DNA of 64,000 bases from NCBI GenBank assembly GCA_028554755.1, contig JAPTOF010000001.1, forward strand, positions 694,501-758,500. The letters run 5' to 3'. Below the pieces are notes generated by a model. The model was not told the origin of the DNA. It worked only from the letters and a program-made list of their open reading frames with translations, and did no database searches. The DNA is from Cordia subcordata. Taxonomy: Eukaryota > Streptophyta > Magnoliopsida > Boraginales > Cordiaceae. Shown piece after piece: positions 48,740 to 61,500 of this stretch; the stretch's first letter is position 1; each line of letters opens with the position of its first letter. A program made the translations under genes and the position numbers.

Positions 48740-49356
48740 CTCCATTGCATAAACGTGCAACATGATCAAAATATTTAGCAACATTATGCTAAATTTTGGA
48801 GTTTGTCCTTTAGTTTTACATTAGTTGCGGAAAAAATGTGTTACTTTGTAAGCCACAGAATCTGGCCATGGCCATTGGTGGCGACATGCTATGCGCGCGG
48901 TAAAGCAAGCTCGAGTATCCTCTTACTTCCACAAATCATAAATCCTTGCATGCAAGCTGCTAGAACTGTGTTTTGGTCTTAATCGCATGTAGTCACGAAT
49001 ATATATGTTGCAAGGACTGGGAGTGTTCAAATATTTTTGACATTTTACTCATTTATTTTCTGCTGACCTACTCTGATTACTCAACTGATACTTGGGTAAC
49101 TCTGATTCATTTTCTTTGAATTAAATGCAATATAACTTGACAAAGAAAAAAAAACACATATTGAAAGGGAGACAAATAGTTATGGATATTATATGGGAAA
49201 ACTCTCCTTTATTCGACATTCATCCATTCGCTCAACTAATATACAAGATATTTATGCGGTCTACTAATAAATAAATTATGAGTTGAATATCTTTTCTTTT
49301 TTATTATCTAAATGTCAAATTTTTATAGGAATTTTGTTGGCTCATAAGCTGAAATT

Positions 49357-49660
49357 CACTACTAGAAGAGGATGAATTTGAGACAGAAAACTTGAAATTG
49401 AAACGAATTTGAGACGAAAATTTCCGTCTCAATTTAAAACGGAAAATTTCAAACTAAATTTTGTAATAAGTTAATACGAATTTGAGATGAAAAATTTTCA
49501 TTTCAATTAGAGATAAAATTTTCTATCTCAAAATTTGAGACGAAGGTCTTTAAGACGAAAAAATTTCATCTTAAATTAATTTTGAAGTGAAATTTTGTAA
49601 GTTTGACGAAGAAATTTTTTGTTTCAAATTTAAAATATATATATATTTTTTTTGCGGCGA
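49357..49660 (+). mobile_element. CACTA-type terminal region
   Basis: CACTACTAGAAG (49357-49368) matches a CACTA TIR. It is followed by about eight subterminal repeats around GACGAAAATTTCCGTCTC in both orientations to about 49620. The opposite end was not found in the window, so this is a truncated end. Confidence 0.5.
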
Positions 49661-49830
49661 AAACCAAAAGAAACCAAAAGGTGTCGTCCGGTACATGTGA
49701 TGCCAGACGTCAGGAGAAGACACAGCAGTCAGCGCCTAAACTTTGGTGGTTGGGTCCATCATCATCAGCAATGCACATATCACCACGCCCCCTTGCGCGG
49801 CCCATGGTCACATTTATGGACCTCACATGT

Positions 49831-49899
49831 CCAGCTCTCTCTCTCTCTCTCATATCTATCTCTCTCTCTCTCTCATATCTATCTATCTATCTATCTTGC
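49831..49899. repeat. compound (CT)n/(ATCT)n microsatellite
   Basis: CTCTCTCT runs broken by ATATCTATCT, then (ATCT)n, about 65 bp. Confidence 0.9.
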
Positions 49900-50304
49900 A
49901 GTTGAGTCGTCTCATTTCCATCATTAATTTAGAGCTTATCAACCTCTGTGACATTATAAATGTGGGTAGTTGAGGGTTCAATTTAGCCCAATTAAATGCT
50001 GATGCACCATCCCAACGCCTACCCGCAGCTTCATTACTGCTTGCTGAGAATTGACCAGAAAAGCCTTCAACTTGTTTCAATTCCTTTTCTTTGATATTGA
50101 GTGAGAAGCACATTCCTACGTTCAGACTTCAATTTAATAAATAAATATTTTATTGTTTCAAGAGTTATTGCAGCCTTTTTTGTGTTGTGTTCTCAGTTTG
50201 GTTTTCTTTTGCATTCTCATTACTACTGATAGTAGAGTCAAGCGTGCCCCAAAGAATGCTTTCCCATTTTCTGATCAATGAATGCTCAACGACATCTAAC
50301 ATTC

Positions 50305-50597
50305 AAGGATTCGAATTTCGCCCCCAGGGGCATAGGTGAGTTGGTAAGTGGCCAGGTGATTAGGGTGGAGACACCCTGACAACGCGGGATCGAGTCCGTG
50401 TGGCGGCAGTACTCCGCTGAAATATTGCGGGGGCTGTTGCTGAATTTCCACGCCCGTTGGTCCTCTCCCTGGTCGGGCTGCCACTCACGCACATCCCTCG
50501 ATTTACCTCCCGCCTGGTTAAGGGGTCTCTGGCCAGGTGGGAAAGGGGTTCTCCTTTGGTTAACCCTTTTAAAAAAAAAAAAAAGGATTTGAATTTC
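50305..50597 (+). mobile_element. tRNA-derived SINE with target-site duplications
   Basis: The element (about 50320-50582) has a box A (TAGGTGAGTTGG, 50333-50344) and box B (GGATCGAGTCC, 50387-50397) spaced as in tRNA-derived promoters. A conserved 3' body and a poly(A) tail follow. Direct repeats AAGGATTCGAATTTC (50305-50319) and AAGGATTTGAATTTC (50583-50597) flank it, 14 of 15 matching. Confidence 0.8.
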
Positions 50598-53094
50598 TAA
50601 TTGGGAGGTCTCAAATCGCAAACAATGTGTACTTGTGAATACTGTTTATTAATTATGACATAACACAGACACTATATTATTTTCTCTTTTTACTCTTATT
50701 TTAGTTTGTGAATATTAAGATACAACTTGATTTGAATTTACAATGAGCATTAGTAATGCCTCTTGCGGTGGGGCCATGAGTGGCGGGTGCTGTATGTGAC
50801 TTAGTAGCTCTTAGCATCTCTATGTAATCCTTGTGAGATCTGAAGATATCATTGACAGCAAGCATTTGAAGAATTCCGGCAATTAATTCAAACGGAAGAG
50901 TTCACAAGCTTCTCTAAACGTGTGTTTATTCCCTGTTATGTGGCTTGGGCTGGTGGGCCCGTTTGAAGACTACTTTTCGGATTATATTATGTAGATGCAA
51001 TTTTATGTCATATTTTAATAAAAATTTGATACTAACCACTCACGTTGATAATTTTCAATATTGTATACGCTAGTAATATTTTTTACCATCATACTGGAAC
51101 AACAAAACTAATATTGATAATATTTTATTTTCAACAACTTATCTGTCACGTACATGTCCAATTCATTTCTGATGTTCTACTCTTTATTCATAAAAAAAAA
51201 GGCATCCATAGAGAATGCAAATATTTTTCCTAGTTACAACCTACAACAATTTCTTACCTGCGTGAAAAGAGAGCAGAAGCAATTATCCAACACTGTATAA
51301 TGTAAAGAAGTCTGAAAAATGGATGTGTCTGATTTCATTTATTCATATGTAAACAATCCGCGGACATGACATATGCATTTGTCCATTTCTTTCTGCCCAT
51401 GTATATAAAATCGGTCGATAATAAATACACTGATGTTATTGGAACTACAAGCTGATGAAATTGTGCGAATAATTTACTTCATTGACGGAGGAGTGTAAAT
51501 ATGTTGAACAATGGAATTTAGCTACAAGCCATAACGCATATCTATTCAAGGACAATCCAGAAATCTATCCTCTTTTGGGTGAGTGTCGGGAGAAATTAAA
51601 GAGAGCTTAATAAATAAAATATACTAACAATGAGACAACTAAGATATCACATTTCTTGTATTTACCCAAAAAAAAAAAGGACAAAAAAAAGTGCGAATTA
51701 GTTAGTTAATTTTGGAAGGACTCTTTCTTTTGAAGTCTATATTTTAAAGAATCCCATAAAATAAGAAAATTATTGAAAGAAAAAGTTACACGAATCTCAT
51801 TAACAATGAGGATATTCGTCTCTGAAATTTCGACTCTATCTTCATCCAAAAATAAAGAAGAAAATTTAACAATAACAAATTATTATCATCATATTTTCAA
51901 TTCATTTTCTGAAGAAAAGGACAATTGTGACGTTGTGGTCAGGACCATAAATGGTTAGCGCTAAAAAAAAAAAGAAACACGTATGATGGCAGGTTTACTC
52001 CATGCAAGTAGGTGGCCTATGACAAATTTAAGTTGCCATTGACGTGTAAGGGAAACGCGATTTGGCTGGGTCGAATTATTTTTATCTATCAAATTATTGA
52101 TGAAATGAACAATATAAGCAGAATCCATATATTCTTTGCTCATTAATTAACGTCTGAGGTACATTTTCCTAATTTCACATTGATGTCCGCATTTACTAAG
52201 TAAAATACTTCAGCGAAGTAGTAACAACGAGTTGTATTAACTATTATGGACCCCCTTCGTTTGTGCTATTTTTGCCGTAGCAACAATACCCCAAAGTTTA
52301 AATCCAAAATCGTAAAATTTCTATAAGTTTTTTTTTTATCAATATATCTTTGCAAGATGAAAATAATAATTATCTGATTATTAGGACTAATTTATTTAAA
52401 ATTTTTTATAACATATGTAAGGGTAGAATACATTATACAGTCTTATTTTTTATTGAAATTATAAAATATATAAGGTATTAAGAAATTTTAAAATTAAAAA
52501 AAATATTTGATGTAATTTTGAATAAAATATACAAATAAAAATACATTTTACTCCATTTATAAATTTAAAACAACATGCTCGTTTTTACTCTTTACAATAC
52601 GACATGAGGCGTGATACATGGGACGAAACTCGATTTTAAAGTTCCGAGGAAAACGAAGGGGAGCAGTACACTTCAAAAATATTTGCAGTGAACTTCACGA
52701 ACCAATGAGAACCCACGTCCTGATAAAACAACGTTGAAATTGTTCAGCAGCCGCGCGTGGGGATAAACTTTTGACACCGTGTATTTGTAGCTCTTGTGCG
52801 TTGGCATCTTGGGGAGACGATGACCCCATGAGACTCGGACTACTACTACACCACCATCGCTCCAGGCCACCCTGCAAAATACCTGTGAAAGCATTCGAGA
52901 CCATGATTATAAGCCGACGAAAACACAACCTTGTAGAAAATGATAGACAGCGAAAAGAGAATGAAAATCCCAATACAACAACCAATTCAACATAAAGCTA
53001 AAAAGCAGCTCTTCTTTTCCTTTGTCTATATTTGCTTTCTGTAATGCCAAGATTATTATTAGTATTATAAGATATATATATTCAAAGTCCCCAC

Positions 53095-54663
53095 ATGGCC
53101 ACTTCTTCCTCCAAATCCTCCCTCTCCCCTCACCATCTTTCTCATTTCACTCCTGTAAGTATGTGCAAGTGACAGTTACTGTAAGTGTTCATGTTCACAC
53201 TTGATTTACATTTGATTTTGCTTTTTTTGTTTGTGTTTCGACGTGTTTAGATTGAAGAAGGCAACGAAGAAGAAGAAAGTTCTCAGGGGCTTAGCAGTTT
53301 GAGAGAAACCACCCCAAGCAGTGACTACGCAGACATGAAAAGGGTTGATCATTACAGGCACCATCCTACGCCACTCCATCAACATGCTTCTGAGACCAGA
53401 GGCAAAGGGTCAACGAGAAAGAAGTCGGAAAGTGAAGCAGATGCCGCCGGAGACGATGGAGGTGTTTCATGCAACAAGTGCAGGCCCAGCAACAGGGAGA
53501 AGACTTCAGTTGTGCCTTTAGACAACAATGGAGTTCATAAACTATCTATAGCTAGCCCAAATGGTATATTAAAGTCCATTTTCTCTTCTTTGATGAGGAG
53601 AAGTCCAAGGTCAACAGATGATTCATCAACCGTGTCCAGAGAGGAGCAGTGGAAAGTTGCTGTGTCTGAGCTTTCGCATAAGCTCATACAAGCCACGAGG
53701 AAAAGAGATGAAGCTGTGCTCGAAGTTTCAAGACTGAAGTATTCCATGGCTGAGCTTGAAAAGAAGCTTAACAAGCTTGAGATATATTGCCAGAATCTAA
53801 AGTCTAATCTTGACGTTTGCAGTAGCAGTTGTAGCAGTAGTTCACAGCAGCAACACAAAGAGGCTCTTCATGTGGATTACAAGTTTGTAAAAGTTGGTGA
53901 TCAAGAGAAAGTGATTGAGCATTTCTTGGTTGCAGTGTCTGAGGCGAGATCATCAATTAGGCTTTTGAGTCGTTCATTGACTCTTCAGCTAAGGCAAATA
54001 GGTGGTAAAGTCTACGACAGAATAGCACTGCTTCTGCAGCCTTACGATATCAAGATTTCTGTATCCAGAAATCATAGAGGCTTGCTTTTCTACTTGGAAG
54101 CTCTGTTAAACAAGGCCCTTTTTGAAGATTTTGAATCCGTTGGGTTCCAGAAGAGTTCTCCTAATCAGATTTTGAATCCAATTGATTCCTGTGAGGTGAA
54201 TTTCGCGTCGTTTAGTCGTTTACAAGGGCTGACATGGGAGGAGGTTTTGAACAAAGGCACGAGGCATTTTAGTGAAGATTTTAGCAGGTTTTGTGATAGG
54301 AAGATGAGTGAGATTGTGGCTATGCTTGGGTGGAACCGTGCCTGGCCTGAGCAACTTCTGCAGTCCTTCTTTTCTGCATCTAAGGCAGTGTGGTTGGTGC
54401 ACCTTCTGGCTAACTCTGTCCACCCTGGTTTACCAATTTTCAGAGTGGACAAGGGTGTGAGGTTCGATTCGGTTTACATGGAGGACATGGGTGGAGACAA
54501 GGCTCGGAAGTTGGTACCATCTGTGGTACGGATCATGATCACTCCTGGATTCTATGTCTATGACAATGTGGTCAAGTGCAAGGTCCTCTGCAGGTACTAC
54601 AACAACAATATCTGCACTAATAATACTAATGAATTGGGTTTTACCCCGTCTCCTACGTTGTAA
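53095..54663 (+). CDS. DUF641 / GIL1 (IRK-interacting) family protein
   Basis: Two exons: 53095-53154 and 53251-54663, giving 490 residues. The first exon encodes MATSSSKSSLSPHHLSHFTP and joins at IEEGNEEEE. GIL1 (gravitropic in the light) and IRK-interacting protein carry DUF641. The region has a coiled-coil stretch (AVSELSHKLIQATRKRDEAV), then EVSRLKYSMAELEKKLNKLE, and a C-terminal helical domain with GWNRAWPEQLLQSFFSASKA and WLVHLLANSVHPGLPIFRVD. The N-terminal 120 residues are charged and low complexity (possible disordered region). The length is within the usual range. Arabidopsis homologues act in light-dependent loss of gravitropism or bind the receptor kinase IRK. The role here is inferred from family only. 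The 5' flank contains a (TA) run and a pyrimidine-rich leader. Confidence 0.93.
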
Positions 54664-55619
54664 AGGATTCGAATTACATTATTTTACGAGATAAACAGTT
54701 TATCTTATCTTATTATAATTGCATCATCAATTTATCCCTCAAATCCCATAACAATTGTATGGAGAGAATGTTTATTTTCCTCTTGTTTGGCCATTACATT
54801 AATCGAATGGGAGTCCATTTGGGGAATGTTGGCATGTAAAGCAATAGATTTTGTGCGTCTTTGAGTGAAAGTGAGATTTTGGCTGTTACTTCTTGTTGTT
54901 ATCATATTTCTGCAAATGAATTGGACTAGTCATTCGTTGGTCAACATTTAACTTAACCAATGTCTCTAGTTGAGGGTTGGATTCTAGATATTTGGAGAGG
55001 ACAAAACTTTTTCAATAAAATTGGTAAGATGCGCACATACGCCATTGGATTATATCCTTGTGAGTTGTGAATACTTTTGGAGCTTCTTCTTATATTATAT
55101 CACTGTGTTTTCTTTGTCAATGCCAGAAAGTAATCTTTGTTTTTTACCCAGATGAAGCTTTTATTTATTATGACTGCACCTTTTGGTGTCAAACACTGAT
55201 GTTTCACACTGCACCAGGTCAACCAAATTGTCCTTTTTTTCATTAATTAATTATATATATATATATATATATATACATTCTTTTGTTTTTAAAGAAGACG
55301 GGGAAATTTATTTAGGAAAGATTATTGGTACTGATCATTTTTCCTTTGGTTTCTCCAACAGATAGGAGTTGATTTTCTCTTTGGTAACCTTAATAAAAAC
55401 ATGTCTGTGATTTCTAGTTGTGGATATTATGTTCTTGATATTAAATTAAGAGAAACCCACTCATGTCCGTTGGACTGTTGGAGAGATCAAAGAAAAAGTG
55501 ATGAGTCCCAATAATATGATTATTTGTTTGTTTTGGTTGGTTTTGTATTTGGATTGGGAAGGGATGTTAAAACTTTTAAACTTAGCTTGCATATCACGTA
55601 GGTATCTTGCCATCCAGTA

Positions 55620-56028
55620 TCTCTAACTCGCTACTATAATAAAAAAAGAATCATTTTTCTGCGTACTATTCATTCATGGTTTTCCTCCGTGAATGAATAG
55701 TATTAAAAAATGACAATATTGTAATAAATTTCAAAAAAAGATATGATTATCAATGAAATTTATATAATATTTGTTTAAATTTATAATTTTTATGCTTATC
55801 ATGGTAAAAATTATAATTTTATATCTCTACTTCTCTATTAATACAAAAAGAATCACTTTTTCTAAATATTATTTATTCATGGTTCTCCAACATAAATGAA
55901 TAGTACTAAAAAAAGGCAATGTTGTAATAAATTTAAAAAAAAGGCAGGTTATCAATGAAGTTTATATAATATTTGTAATGATAAATTTATAATTTTTATG
56001 TTTATCACGATAAAAATTATAAATTTAT
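55620..56028 (+). mobile_element. tandemly duplicated Helitron-like 5' end
   Basis: Two diverged copies of about 205 bp start at 55620 (TCTCTAACTCGCTACTATAA) and 55824 (TCTCTACTTCTCTATTAATA). Each has the 5' TC and CTACTATAATAAAA-type start, the AAAGAATCA block, ATTCATGGTT, and a near-identical ATAAAAATTATAA end. No 3' terminus was found downstream. Confidence 0.45.
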
Positions 56029-57582
56029 ATTTATTCTTTTTGTCTTTTTTTCCCCTGGCAAAATAATTTCTTCTTTCTTAGCCTTCTTCTTTGTTAATCA
56101 TCTCTTTTAATTTTTATTTGGGGTAGAAATTGATTTGAATTTTTAATATTTTGAGTTTTGTAATTAAATTTTTTTTGATAGGGTATTAAAAGTTATAAAG
56201 TTCAAATTGGATTAAGAGAATTAGTTTGAGTTTTTGAGTTAAATTTTTTAACTTTTTATTATTAAAATCAAAGAAATTATTTGATTAGATAATTTTATAT
56301 CTACTCTATCTTTTTTCTCCTTCATTTCTCAATCAAAATGATGTGCACTCTTTTTTTTTTTTTTTATTTCCCTGCTAATCACACTTTTTTGTTTGATTTT
56401 TATTTTGATTTTCCATTTGGAGTTGGAAAAACTATTCCATCGGGCGAGAGATAGGAATTCGATTGGATTTTAAGTTCAAATATTTATTTATTTTAGAGCT
56501 AGAAAACTATTAAATTAAACATTTAAAATCATAAAACTTGAGTATTTTTTGGATATTTGGCTTTTAGGTTTTCCAAATTCAAGTTTCAATTTTTTTATTT
56601 TTGTTATTTGTTAAATATATTATGCTAATTTAGACTAGATTAAAAAAATACACAGATTTGTTAAATTGTATTATGCTAATTTATACTAAATTTAAAAATA
56701 GATTTGAGCTTTCACATAAGAGTAGGAATTGATTCGCATCTTTAAAATTTTTAGGTTTAGAATTTTGAACTTCAAGAACAAAAATAGACTATTCAATTAG
56801 ATAATAAAAAAATTATAAAACCCTTTTATAATTTAAATATCTAGGTTTTGGTATTTGAGTTTTTCATTGTCTTTTTTTCTTGTGTGTTTTTGTTTTTTTG
56901 GTAAATCGTATTGTGTTTCTAAAGACTAAATTTAAAAAAATATGAAAAATTGAAGAAAATTAAATAATTGCAAAATCAAATTACATTAAACTACTTATGC
57001 GAATAGAAAATTAAAAAAAAATTAACTTTTCAATCTGATTCTAATATAACTTTTACATATGAAATTTCAATTCGATTAGATCGAGTAAAAATAAAAAAAA
57101 AATTAGATATTTTCACCCTCATATCCATCCAACCCCCTCTTTCTACAAATTCTTTTCCACTTTATAATCAATATTATCTTAAAATTATCAAACAACAAAA
57201 AAACAAAATTAACACTTTTCTCGAATTTAATTTTTATAAAGAGATGTGTAAATATGTACACTACTTATTTGACTTTTTGTAAGATTATTGAATTTTTTTT
57301 TTTTACAATTATTTATTATATAATTTTAAATTTGGTGCTAAAATAATGTTGGACAATAGGCACGGCATTAATTATAAGTATTCTAGAAAGCATTTCGATT
57401 AAAGACTTATCAACAAGACGAAATTTCATAAGCGCTGGCGCAACGCATTGAATTTGCTTATGAAATAAGAAAAAATCAGCGTGAAATTAGCCTCTTTGAT
57501 GTCAACGCGTCTATGAACCTTCTCCTGAACATCATTACATCATTACTTGTTCGAAGCCCATTAGATCAAGCAGCCACAAGAA

Positions 57583-57707
57583 GAAAAAACAAAAAGAACT
57601 GCCACTCACGCACATCCCTCGATTTACCTCCCGCCTGGTTAAGGGGTCTCTGGCCAGATGGGAAAGGGGTTCTCCTTTGGTTAACCCTTTTGAAAAAACA
57701 AAAAGAA
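57583..57707 (+). mobile_element. 5'-truncated copy of the same SINE
   Basis: 57599-57691 matches the 3' part of the SINE at 50320-50582 (TGCCACTCACGCACATCCCT through TTAACCC). It is flanked by a perfect 16-bp target-site duplication GAAAAAACAAAAAGAA (57583-57598 and 57692-57707). Confidence 0.8.
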
Positions 57708-58164
57708 GAAGAAATTGAAGAAAAAAGGAAAAAAAATGTAGATCAATAATTTACAACGAAGTAAAAGAAAATATACACATTCTCTAAGCAAGTGGTTGAT
57801 CAAATAGCTAATGATAGATTGTCAATGACTTAAACATAGTTGCTTATTTATTTTAACAATTATAAATATATAATTATACGGAAACAAGCACTTGCTCCTC
57901 TGTGGATTTATTTTTGTTTATTGCAAAAAAGTATTTATTTTATAACTTAATTTTTATATAGTCGATCACATTAGTCTAGCTTGCTTGAAATTTGAAAAAG
58001 TAAAAGACGTGTTAGAACAAGGATAAAAAATATAAGGTCAATAAGCCTAACACACAAAGAGAAAAAGAATAATGAGAATCGCCACTTGAATTGTTATTCC
58101 GTTACAAATTAACGACGTCTACGTATCCCATCCGAGCCGTTTAAACCATCGAGGGAGTGAACCA

Positions 58165-58304
58165 CAAGAAAACACGAACGAAAAAGAAACGATAACTTTC
58201 CGGGTTCGATAGTCCAACTACCGGCCCGACCCGTTCAAATAAAAGAAATGCAAGAAAACACGAAACGAAAATGAACCGAAGGTTTCCGGGTCAGATTGTT
58301 CAAC
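58165..58304. repeat. 54-bp direct repeat in the SEC1 upstream region
   Basis: CAAGAAAACACGAACGAAAA (58165 on) and CAAGAAAACACGAAACGAAA (58251 on) both continue to TTTCCGGGT and end in CAAC, at an 86-bp period. They are diverged copies. Confidence 0.7.
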
Positions 58305-58514
58305 GTCAGAGGGCTTGAATGGTCAACGTTAAAATAAACCCCACCTTCAAAAAAGTCGTTTATATTAAAAAAGAAAAATTAGATATAACCACTTAACCAA
58401 CATTTGCTTCTCTCTCTCTCTCCAGTTTGATCACTACAATCACTCCACTTTGATTCCATTTAATCCCACAACTGAAACATCAAATTACAAAATCATCGTA
58501 AATTCGTAGTCATC

Positions 58515-61500
58515 ATGTCGATTTCTGACTCCGATACGTCGTCCCAGGGCGGCGGCAGCGATTACAAATACTTTCGCCAAGTTACCCGCGAAAGTACGAT
58601 GAATTTTTAATCTTTCATTTTCTTTCTGAAAATTATTTCGTTATTTAATATTTTACGTGATCAAAACATATAGTTTAAGATTTAATCCAATTCTATTCGA
58701 TTCATCCTGTGTGTGATTATGCTTTGTTAAGTTAAGCTTCTTTGCTTTATATTTGTTCATTCTCTGTGTGATTATGGAAAATTTTGAAATTGAGTCACGT
58801 ACGGAGAGGATGTGAATGGCAAAAGGATGCTATTTTTTATTATACGAGGAGGAATTGTCAATAAGAATGCTTGTGATGAATGTGTTTGAATGTTAACCAC
58901 AGAAATCCCTAGTCCAGAAATTGGTAAATCATCTTGCTCTATGGTGTAAGGTTGTTTGAGTTGAAGCTAGGAAGCATACTTAATAAGTTGAAAAGCTAAC
59001 AACGAGAAGATTAAGTTTTCAATCAAATTGAGGAATTAAAAATTTTTCCCAAGATTGTATATCACATTTGAAATACTTATTTGCCTTGTTATTGTACCTG
59101 GAGTGGCAATTCTCTTACTGATCAAACAAACTTGTGGAGTTACCTTTTTCTGCCGTTCAGAGAAGATTGCATGCTTATAGAAATCCATCAGTGTGAATAA
59201 CACGCATTGAATCAGTTTCACTCTCTTGTTGGTGCAAGTTATGAGCTTCTTGCTCGATAGTCTGTGTGGTTAGTGGCAGTCGGAATCCTCTTGTAACTGT
59301 TGAGCAGTACATTTCTTATGTCATTTATCTTGAAACATTCTTCTTTTATATTTGATTATATGGGCGGTGTTGTAGCCAAAATACCTGCTTAGTCCTTATT
59401 GTGCAATATAGGTTTGTGGTTTGCCATTATACTCTTATATATGTTTTTACAGGATTATTACATGAAATGCTTCGATCAGCCAAAAAGGACTCAAAATCAT
59501 CTTGGAAGGTATGAGCGACTTATGCTATTAATATTTCCTTTTAAATATATACTCTTATTTGGCCTACTAGCTAGCCATCTTTCTCCTCCCATATATTCCT
59601 TTCTGATTGTTATTGACGATTTATAAACTTTTGGATCCTGTTCAATTCAATTAGCAAAAGGGGACTTGATTTTAGTATTTTAGTTTTACTTCTTGTCAAG
59701 TCAGTCTTCACAAGTTGATCTCGTGTTTTGTGACCCGAAAATTAGAAAGAAAAAGAAAAGCAATGTCTTGCCAAATAGTAGATGCCGATCGATTTGTCCT
59801 GTGAACTTTATTTTCTTTTCTTTGCAAACTTTGTTGCAGAAAACAAATGAAGAATCTGTATTAATAAGAAAACTTTCATTTCTTTTCTACTAATAATCTA
59901 AAAAATTATTTTGGTATATTTTCTTTTTGAACTTGAATCTCTTCATAATGTTGAAAAAATTTTAGGTTGTGTGATATTTTCCTTCTAAAATTGTGTTTTC
60001 ACTTGACCTATAGAAAGCTCATCTTGCTTATGTTTCAAATTGCATTTTGACATGGATGTGATGAACTCTCTCTCTCCGCAAACCCCCTCCCCCCCAAAAT
60101 TGTACTTATTTTTCTAATATATAAAATCTTTATTTACTGTATACTTGTCCCTAGACCTGCCTGTGTTAACATTCTCACTTGTAGGTACTCATCATGGATA
60201 AAGTTACTGTTAAAGTAATGTCATTTTCTTGCAAGATGGCAGATATTACAGAAGAAGGAGTTTCATGTAAGATTTATAAGGCCATTCTCCCGGAATTTTT
60301 TTTCCACTTCCCACACGGAGATATATTTTGCTTAGCAGATATAAATATGTTATAGTATCTGCATACAATGCATTAATTGCTAATAGGATTTTTCTTTAAG
60401 TTTTTGATGGATGGATGGATGTACACTATGCTTTTCCTTTACCTCACTTAGGGCCCATCTGGGTTTGCTTTTCCTATGGAAAAGCACTTGAAAAAAGGTA
60501 TATATATTTTATAATAAGTATTTGGATTGGATTTCAAAAAACTGGAACTCTAAAGAAGCTCAATTTCGGAATTTTTTTTTAATTTTTTTCAGAAGCCAGA
60601 AATTTGAGTTTCTCAAAATAGTGCTTTTTAAAAAAGTTTTAGAAAAAACACTTTAGAAAAAGCCAACCCAAATAAGCCCTTATGCCTCTCTAAAATATTT
60701 GGCCGTTGTTCAGTGAAATGTCACCAGTGCTTTCATATAAGTGGCATATGAAGTATGATTAGATCTCTTAATATTTAAGATGTGACTTACCATGAATATG
60801 TTCAGTGTCATTTTTCATGATGATCTAGATATTGCATAACATAAACTACTTTTTTGTCTATTCTGTTGGTCCATCTTTGTTGCTTGAGAACTTGTTGGAT
60901 AAAGCTTGGAGAGAGGCCTTTCACAATGCTCTCAATAAGCCAGAGTAGAATGTGGTGGAACTATTGAAACCCCTCCCCCCCCTTCCCGCGTGTGCGTAGA
61001 TCTCAATTGTTGATCTATTGATAACCTCGGAACATCACCGAGAGCAAAGAACTTGTTGGGTAAAAAGCTTGGAGAATAGTTTTGGATCTCAGTAGCCTTG
61101 AAAAAACGAGTTGCTCTAAAAAGGACAGTGAGAATTCATCTTCCTACATTTTCTTCTGGCAACACAAGCCATGGAAAAAATAGAAAAGACAAGTACTTAA
61201 TATCTTGCATTTCTAAGAAAAGTTACATTCTCACACAAGAAATAAGTGCTTTTACAATAGTGTTCTTGAAAGGCAAGAATCTTGGTCAATTTTGTATGGA
61301 GAAGCTATCGTACTTTCCTAGTAGTTTACCTTCTGGTCTTGGTGAGAAGTGAGGCGGAAGGAACAGATGATCTTGAAACTAGCATCTTCTTTATTTTGGG
61401 TAGATTACACCGACTGTCTCTTATCTTTGTCACTTGTAATAATATTATCCCTTATGACAAATTAGTTTTACAACTAATAATTTTCTATGGCCGTTAGTCC

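Larger units (their letters stand above)
46726..53094. other. gene-poor region upstream of the DUF641 gene
   Basis: No gene supported. Contains MITEs (47249-47516, 48415-48739), a SINE-like 3' piece (47885-48010), a CACTA end (49357-49660), microsatellites, a full-length SINE (50305-50597), and a T-run/A-run pair with the potential to fold (46968-47038). Confidence 0.6.
54664..58514. other. gene-poor region upstream of SEC1
   Basis: Very AT-rich with no gene. Holds a (TA)n run (55252-55275), tandem Helitron-like 5' ends (55620-56028), a hairpin (57423-57466), a truncated SINE (57583-57707) and the SEC1 5' flank with a 54-bp direct repeat (58165-58304). Confidence 0.6.

Noticed and set aside
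52670..52995. overlapping open frames before the DUF641 gene
   Set aside because: Frames are short on both strands, carry no domain and lie in the promoter region.
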